This document shows, one piece after another, positions 1 through 4,467 of a stretch of 6,518 bases of DNA. The notes under the pieces were generated by a model. That model was not told the origin of the DNA, did not search any database, and saw nothing but the letters and a program-made list of their open reading frames with translations. Source of the DNA: DUPH01 sp035449085 (lineage in GTDB: Bacteria; Verrucomicrobiota; Kiritimatiellia; RFP12; UBA1067). Within the stretch, counting starts at the first letter, position 1; every line of letters begins with the position of its first letter. The position numbers and the translations under genes are program-made. The DNA is taken from the NCBI GenBank assembly GCA_035449085.1, contig DAOTKE010000159.1, positions 1 to 6,518 on the forward strand, read 5' to 3'.

Positions 1-453
1 CGCTGCTGCGTGCCAGCCGGCAAGGCCCCGATCCCGCCCGCCGCGACTGACGCCGATATTCTGTGGCGGTATGACATGATTGCGGAACTCAATGTGCGTC
101 AACACGATGCCGCCCACTGCTCGCCGTTGGTGCATGGGCGGTTTCTGTACGCCAATACCTCGAACGGTGTGGATGATACACACCGACACATCGCTTCACG
201 CGATGCCGGTCGTGGCGGATAGACGGCTCTATGTCGCTGGTGGCGGTGATATCTGGTGGGGCAAGCGCGAGGCGTGGCTGCACGGTCTCAACCCTGCCGC
301 AGGTGCCGGCGATGTCACCGATTCTGCCCGCCTCTGGACATATCCGTTGTTATGCTGGACGGGCCGATCAGCGGATCGCCTGTCGCCGCCAACGGCACGC
401 TTTATGTGCCGACCCAACGGCGCCTCTACGCGCTGAGCGGCGAAAAAAAGTGA
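1..453 (+). pseudogene. Decayed PQQ-like beta-propeller repeat protein
   Basis: Three pieces of one protein family are readable in order. Piece 1 (frame 1, left edge to about 207) has DADILWRYDM, RQHDAAHCSPLVHGRFLY and NTSNGVDDTHRHIAS. Piece 2 (frame 2, about 203-349) has MPVVADRRLYVAGGGDIWW, GKREAWL and LWTYPL. Piece 3 (frame 1, about 343-453) has MLDGPISGSPVAANGTLYVP and RRLYALSGEKK followed by TGA. From memory, intact relatives have on the order of a hundred residues between pieces 1 and 2, and several dozen between pieces 2 and 3, so two internal deletions are inferred, each ending out of frame. The GTG at 10 is open upstream and is not a convincing start. Intact members are predicted secreted beta-propellers with repeated VxxGxLYV strands. 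As it stands no full propeller could be made. An assembly chimera is the alternative. Confidence 0.72.
444..450 (+). other. In-phase A AAA AAG heptamer followed by TGA
   Basis: The last propeller piece reads GAA AAA AAG TGA (442-453). The heptamer A AAA AAG is in the phase required for -1 ribosomal slippage, as in dnaX and many insertion sequences, and a -1 shift would enter the frame that runs to 545. One extra A in the A7 run (443-449) would fuse the same two frames. Because the upstream gene is already broken, this may be coincidence. No downstream stem-loop or upstream Shine-Dalgarno stimulator was convincing. Confidence 0.4.
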
Positions 454-545
454 TCAAGCCCGGAACGGTCGATGTGCCGATCAAAGACGGCCGTGTGTTG
501 ATCCCGTCGATTGGCGCATGGAACGGCGGCTATCTGGAACTCTGA
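450..545 (+). pseudogene. Unrecognised C-terminal protein tail, about 31 residues
   Basis: Frame 3 reads VIKPGTVDVPIKDGR, then VLIPSIGAWNGGYLEL and TGA at 543-545. The alternating pattern VDVPIKDGRVLIPS and the ending GGYLEL look like closing beta-strands of a secreted enzyme or propeller, not random read-through. I do not recognise the family. It follows the propeller remnant with one base of overlap or frame offset, so it is either the true end of that protein after a one-base loss in the A7 run, or the end of another deleted gene joined here. No start codon or ribosome binding site belongs to it alone. Confidence 0.45.
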
Positions 546-567
546 GGATGTGTGCCGCAAACCGCTC
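546..567. other. Short convergent gap, no terminator seen
   Basis: Only 22 bases separate the plus-strand tail (TGA 543-545) from the stop of the giant minus-strand gene (TAA 568-570). No stem-loop with a T tract is visible in either direction, so transcription of the giant gene may read into the antisense of the propeller remnant, or termination may be factor-dependent. Confidence 0.5.
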
Positions 568-3500
568 TTATTGCACAATCATCAGCGTCCCGCTGTGGAT
601 CAGTTCTGCGCGCACCACCTTGACCGGGCCGCTCTCGTCACGCACCAGACGCAGCGCCACCTTGCCATCCGGCTGGCCCGTACCGCGCGCGCGCCAGCCC
701 GAGAAAACAGCGTCGCTCGTGCCGTAGGTCATGACGACGGCAGAGTGGGGGATCGTCAATGGCGCCTCGGGGGTACGGCCGAAATCGATGAATCCGCCGC
801 CTTCCGCACTCAAATGGCCGGAAACCGCAATCACGACGTTCGTGCCAAAGTGGTGCGTCACGCCGGACGCCAGGGTCAGGTTCTCAAACGTCAGCACCTT
901 CTCGGGCGTGACGCGTTCTGTCACGCGCACGGTGCCGTTGGCGCAGAGACCGGCGCCAGTCACCCGTGCGATTGAGTGGGTGATGCCAGCCGCGTCAAAA
1001 ACGGCATCTGCATCCACATGTAACGCGCAGGGCACTGCACCGTCGACGGTCGCGCGTAAGGTGCCGGATTGGACGACGGCCGGGCCGGTGAAGGTGCTGG
1101 CCGCGGCAAGCACGAGATCGACCGCGCCGGTCTTAATGAGACCACCGTCCGGCGTATCTTCCAGCGCGGGGTCGTGCAGCAACGGCTGCGCGAAGGTGAT
1201 GGTTGCCGCCGCCAGCGAGGTGTCGATCACCGCGCCGTTGGTGGAGACGGTGGCGGAGGTCAGTCCTTGGAGCGTGCGTTGAGCGGTGTTGGTGCCGAGG
1301 GGCATGTAGACGCCGCCGTTGAAGAAGACGTGCGACTGTCCGACACTGCCCGGCACATGCGTGATGTTTTCCGCCCGCAGCACGCCGCCGTGGAGATTCA
1401 GGTAGGAGATGGCATCGTGGTTGGCCATCTTCATGATCCACAACTCGTTGAACTCACCGCCGAAGAGGTTGAGCGTGCCGGTGCAGGCGGGCTTGGGATC
1501 ACCGCTGTTCATCCAGCCGAAGGTGGTGCCCTGGCTGGCGTGCGTGTGGTTGACCGCACCGTTGTAGACGTTGACTGTGGCGTGTGGCGGATTGCTAGTG
1601 TTGCCCTTGTGATGGCCGAGGCGGAACTGTTCGAGGACGTTAAAGGTGCCGCCATAGATGTTGAGCGTCGCCTTGGTGCTGTGGTTTTTCCAGATTGTGT
1701 CGTACGCCATTGTGAGATTTCTGATCGTCATCGTGCCGTCGTACATGTTGACGGTCGGATAGGTACTCACGCCGTTCTCGCGTTTGAAGTTGACGCCGAT
1801 GCCGAAATATTGGCCGGAGAGATCGATGGTGCCACCGATGACGTCCATCGTGACCGCGTAGGTGTTCTCGTCGCCCAAACCGCGCGGCTGGCAACCGATG
1901 TCCAGCTCGTTGTTGAACCTGAAGAGCTGCCCAGGGGCGCCGACCACAAAGCGCCCCTCGGCGATAAAACTGCGGCCACTGCCGCCTGCGTCAGCCGCAG
2001 GGGCATCGCCGTTGGCGGGCCAGGGTGTCGTGCTGTTGGAATCACCTGCACCCGAGGTCGAGAACTGGTTCGTGCCCGGATAGGCGAGGCGCAGGGTGCC
2101 GGGACCAAACTTGGCGAAGATGCCGTTCGCCTGGCTGGCCGGCCCCGCCAGCGTCAGGTCGTTGTCGACGCGGATGATCGCCGGCCTGCCAGCCGCGCCG
2201 GAGGCGAAGCGGATGCCGAGGTCGGTGAACGTGGAAGGGCCGGTGTAGTGGAAGGTGCCGGGGCCAACCAGAAGGTTGTTGGCGGCGCGCGCCGGGCTGC
2301 CGAGTGCGGCAAGGTTTTCCACGCGGAGCGTTCCGGAGCGCACCTCGGTGCCGCCGGTATGGGTGCTCGTTCCAGACAGGACTGTGAGTCCACCGCCAGA
2401 CGGGGTGGCGTTTGCGTAGAGTCGTCCGGGGCCTGAGAGCGGCCCGTTCACGGCGAGCGTCGCACTGATACGGGTGTCGAGCCAGAGACCTTGTTCCGCC
2501 ACGCTCAGCGGCGAAGCGATGGTGTGTGTGCCGGAGAGCGTCATGACGGTCGGCTGATCGTTGCCGGGCCCGGCCGGAACGAGGGTGCCGCCGCTCAAGG
2601 CGTAACCCTGGCCGGGGCCGGATTCAAGCGTGAGCCGGCCGAAAAGGGTTCCGTCGGCGGGTGTCACTGGTACAGCCGCGCCTGCGGCGGGCGGGAAGCG
2701 TACGGATGCGCCGGGTACGGCGGGCGGCACGGCGTTTACGAGCCAGTTGCCGGCCGTGTCCCATGCACCACCTGATGCCGTGGCGTTCCAGACGTGTTCT
2801 GGGGCATCCGCGACACTCATGACGATGGCCTGCCAACCGGCGTAGGGGCCTCCATCGAGGGTGATATTATTGAAATCGGCCAAGCGGTTGGGGAAAAGCG
2901 GCGAGGCGCGGAAGAGGCCCGCATCCAGCGTCTGTGAGGCGTTGCAAACCAGCACCGTGGTGGTCTGGCCGCTGGGCAACGTGGGCACGTACAGGCCATT
3001 GGCGTGACCGACCACGATGACATCCGCCGCGAGCGACAGCGTGTTGGAGACGACGAGGGGCTGGGACTGGGCCGTGCTCGCATCGAAGGAAAGGTCAATG
3101 GTGATCGTGCCGGTCTCGGCATAGAATGAATCCACGACCTGTGGGAGATCTTTGTTACTGAAGCGCAGCGTTGTGCCGTCGTGCATGATCAGGGTGTTCT
3201 CCCAGAGTGCGCTGGCCTCGATGCCGAGGACGCCTTCCTCCACCATGATGGGGCCGGTGAAGGAGTAACGTTGGCCGGAGCGGATGATGACGATGCCGGA
3301 AACGCCGCGCTTGATGATTCCGCCGTCGGGCGTATCGCCGAGGGCGGGGTCATGCGATATGTTCTGATTGATGTCGTAGGCGGGATGCGCATCGTCGGGG
3401 GCCGGCCAGTACGACGTGTCGATGATGAAACCGCCCGCTCCGACCCAGACGTTGGTATGGCGATCAAACGTGCGGTAGACAGAGTCCTGGCCGCCCCAGA

Positions 3501-4467
3501 TCGGCTGGAAGACGCCACCGTTGAACCAGATCTGCGAGTCTCCGGCTCCGTCTGCCTTCTGGATGTCCCAGGCCCGGAGGATGCCGCCGTTGAAACGGAA
3601 AAACGAGTCGGCAACGTAACGCGCCATGCGGAAATCCTCGGTCAGGCTGACGAGTCCGCCGTTGATTTCAAAAATCGTCGCGGCGGCGGGTCCTTCGCCG
3701 AACCGGTCATGCCCGAAATACGCCCGCCGTGCGTGGAGTTCGCCCCCGTTGATCGTGACACGGTTGGTGGGCGAAACGCCACCGTGGTAACTGGGATAGA
3801 ATTCGCCATGAATACGCAGGACACCGCCGTTGACAACCAGTTCCGGCTGGGCGTTGTGAGCCTGTTGCGTGCCGTAATAGGTGGCAGTGGTGGTACGGTT
3901 GTCCCAGCCCATGTTGAGAGATCCGGAGACCGTGGTATCGCCGCCGTTGATCGTCAGACGCGGGTGCAGGGGAACGGGGGCTGAGATGGGGTCACCGTTG
4001 GCGACGCCGATAAAGATGGAGCCGTTGATGGTGGTGGTGCCACCGTTGATCTCCACTTCGCCGGTGACGGCCTCACCCGGGCCGTTCGCGTTGCGTGTGC
4101 CGATCCAGACGTTGTTGCCGATGGTGACGACCTGTCCGGGCTCACCCCAGACGATCTTCCCTTGGCTGACAGTGAAGGCGGTGAAACAACGGGTGGGCGA
4201 GTCACCGTTGGCCGGGAATCCCTCAAAATCATGTGCCATCCCGTTATGGTAGGAGCCGAACGCGAAAGTTCCGGGCCCGTCGAGCGTGAGTGTCCCCGCC
4301 CCGGACTTGATGAACGCGCCGTTCAAGGCGGTGAGCGGGGCGGACAACGCGAGATCGCCCTCATTCTTGAAGATCGCGGCGCGGTTGGCACCGGGGGCGA
4401 GCGTCAGACCGCTGAGTGTGGTCGGGGTGCCCGCATAGAGGAAGGTGCCGGGGCCGAGGGTCGGGTT
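568..4467 (-). CDS. Giant PATR beta-helix surface protein, downstream part with native C-terminus
   Basis: This is the continuation of the upstream part in another frame. In-frame protein-like sequence extends above the TTG at 4347 (NPTLGPGTFLYAG, then APGANRAAIFKNEGDLAL), so 4347 is not a real start and the segment begins at the frame break. It supplies 1299 residues and ends with TAA at 568-570. It holds the rest of module B and all of module C. Counting from the 4347 codon: PATR strand SGAGTLTLDGPGTF (11-33), PANGDSP...GEPGQ (45-72), seven NGG rungs (96-283), HDPALGDTPDGG plus PATR (332-378), tail (379-519), module C opening VWNATASGG...GNW (519-535), PATR (651-682), LLVGPGTFHYTG (692-703), PATR (742-760), PANGDAP...GAPGQ (777-807), seven rungs (831-1018), HDPALEDTPDGG plus PATR (1058-1100), and a final tail ending GTLMIVQ. 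No PEP-CTERM motif, LPXTG, dockerin or 12-strand autotransporter barrel is visible after the last module. Role as for the upstream part; no enzyme motif is seen. Confidence 0.87.
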   Translation of the reverse strand, partial: NPTLGPGTFLYAGTPTTLSGLTLAPGANRAAIFKNEGDLALSAPLTALNGAFIKSGAGTLTLDGPGTFAFGSYHNGMAHDFEGFPANGDSPTRCFTAFTVSQGKIVWGEPGQVVTIGNNVWIGTRNANGPGEAVTGEVEINGGTTTINGSIFIGVANGDPISAPVPLHPRLTINGGDTTVSGSLNMGWDNRTTTATYYGTQQAHNAQPELVVNGGVLRIHGEFYPSYHGGVSPTNRVTINGGELHARRAYFGHDRFGEGPAAATIFEINGGLVSLTEDFRMARYVADSFFRFNGGILRAWDIQKADGAGDSQIWFNGGVFQPIWGGQDSVYRTFDRHTNVWVGAGGFIIDTSYWPAPDDAHPAYDINQNISHDPALGDTPDGGIIKRGVSGIVIIRSGQRYSFTGPIMVEEGVLGIEASALWENTLIMHDGTTLRFSNKDLPQVVDSFYAETGTITIDLSFDASTAQSQPLVVSNTLSLAADVIVVGHANGLYVPTLPSGQTTTVLVCNASQTLDAGLFRASPLFPNRLADFNNITLDGGPYAGWQAIVMSVADAPEHVWNATASGGAWDTAGNWLVNAVPPAVPGASVRFPPAAGAAVPVTPADGTLFGRLTLESGPGQGYALSGGTLVPAGPGNDQPTVMTLSGTHTIASPLSVAEQGLWLDTRISATLAVNGPLSGPGRLYANATPSGGGLTVLSGTSTHTGGTEVRSGTLRVENLAALGSPARAANNLLVGPGTFHYTGPSTFTDLGIRFASGAAGRPAIIRVDNDLTLAGPASQANGIFAKFGPGTLRLAYPGTNQFSTSGAGDSNSTTPWPANGDAPAADAGGSGRSFIAEGRFVVGAPGQLFRFNNELDIGCQPRGLGDENTYAVTMDVIGGTIDLSGQYFGIGVNFKRENGVSTYPTVNMYDGTMTIRNLTMAYDTIWKNHSTKATLNIYGGTFNVLEQFRLGHHKGNTSNPPHATVNVYNGAVNHTHASQGTTFGWMNSGDPKPACTGTLNLFGGEFNELWIMKMANHDAISYLNLHGGVLRAENITHVPGSVGQSHVFFNGGVYMPLGTNTAQRTLQGLTSATVSTNGAVIDTSLAAATITFAQPLLHDPALEDTPDGGLIKTGAVDLVLAAASTFTGPAVVQSGTLRATVDGAVPCALHVDADAVFDAAGITHSIARVTGAGLCANGTVRVTERVTPEKVLTFENLTLASGVTHHFGTNVVIAVSGHLSAEGGGFIDFGRTPEAPLTIPHSAVVMTYGTSDAVFSGWRARGTGQPDGKVALRLVRDESGPVKVVRAELIHSGTLMIVQ
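571..2790 (-). repeat. Macro-repeat module C (complete, C-terminal)
   Basis: It opens with WNATASGGAWDTAGNW (2725-2790) and has 740 codons to the stop. PATR copies lie at 2302-2397 (with HTGGTEVRSGTLRVEN), 2068-2124 and 1048-1149; PANGDAP to PGQ at 1927-2019; seven rungs at 1294-1857. It is about 32-36 residues longer than module B between the Trp opening and the second PATR strand, then keeps the same spacing: ANGD to first GG 60, first to last GG 173, last GG to PDGG 55, PDGG to end 193 residues. The tail (SGWRARGTGQPDGK, then VVRAELIHSGTLMIVQ) occupies the same place as the module A and B tails, so the protein stops at a module boundary. Confidence 0.8.
1294..1857 (-). repeat. Seven-rung beta-helix block of module C
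   Basis: The rung cores are MDVIGG, VNMYDG, LNIYGG, VNVYNG, LNLFGG, LNLHGG and VFFNGG, at residues about 838, 870, 899, 929, 963, 987 and 1011 from the 4347 codon. Two rungs keep only one of the two glycines (YDG, YNG). Second-strand cores include FGIG, LTMA, FRLG and MKMA. The inter-strand loops are rich in H, N and K (for example RLGHHKGNTSN), unlike the acidic or small-residue loops of module A, so the exposed faces differ between modules. Confidence 0.75.
3499..4062 (-). repeat. Seven-rung beta-helix block of module B
   Basis: The rung cores are VEINGG, LTINGG, LVVNGG, VTINGG, FEINGG, FRFNGG and IWFNGG, with first glycines at residues 102, 135, 174, 201, 230, 254 and 277 from the 4347 codon. 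NGG is invariant here, so this block is the cleanest version of the repeat and the best seed for a profile. On the plus strand the NGG codons appear as recurring CCGCCGTT strings, which explains the repetitive look of the DNA. The block is followed by a GGFIIDTS strand matching GAVIDTS in module C. Confidence 0.78.

Noticed and set aside
511..975. Plus-strand open frame of 154 codons starting inside the tail fragment
   Set aside because: It lies mostly antisense to the well-supported C-terminus of the giant protein and is rich in H, R and A like other shadow frames.
1069..2436. Long plus-strand open frame (455 codons) opposite the giant gene
   Set aside because: It is codon-aligned antisense to module C, where stops need TTA, CTA or TCA on the coding strand, which are rare in this GC-rich gene. 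The translation is a shadow rich in R, G, A, E and V with no motif.
3181..3984. Plus-strand open frame of 267 codons
   Set aside because: It has the same codon-aligned antisense geometry against the module B beta-helix; no ribosome binding site or recognisable domain.
4345..4347. TTG as start of a separate 1259-residue protein
   Set aside because: Protein-like sequence continues in frame for 40 codons upstream and joins the upstream part after one added base; there is no promoter or ribosome binding site in between.
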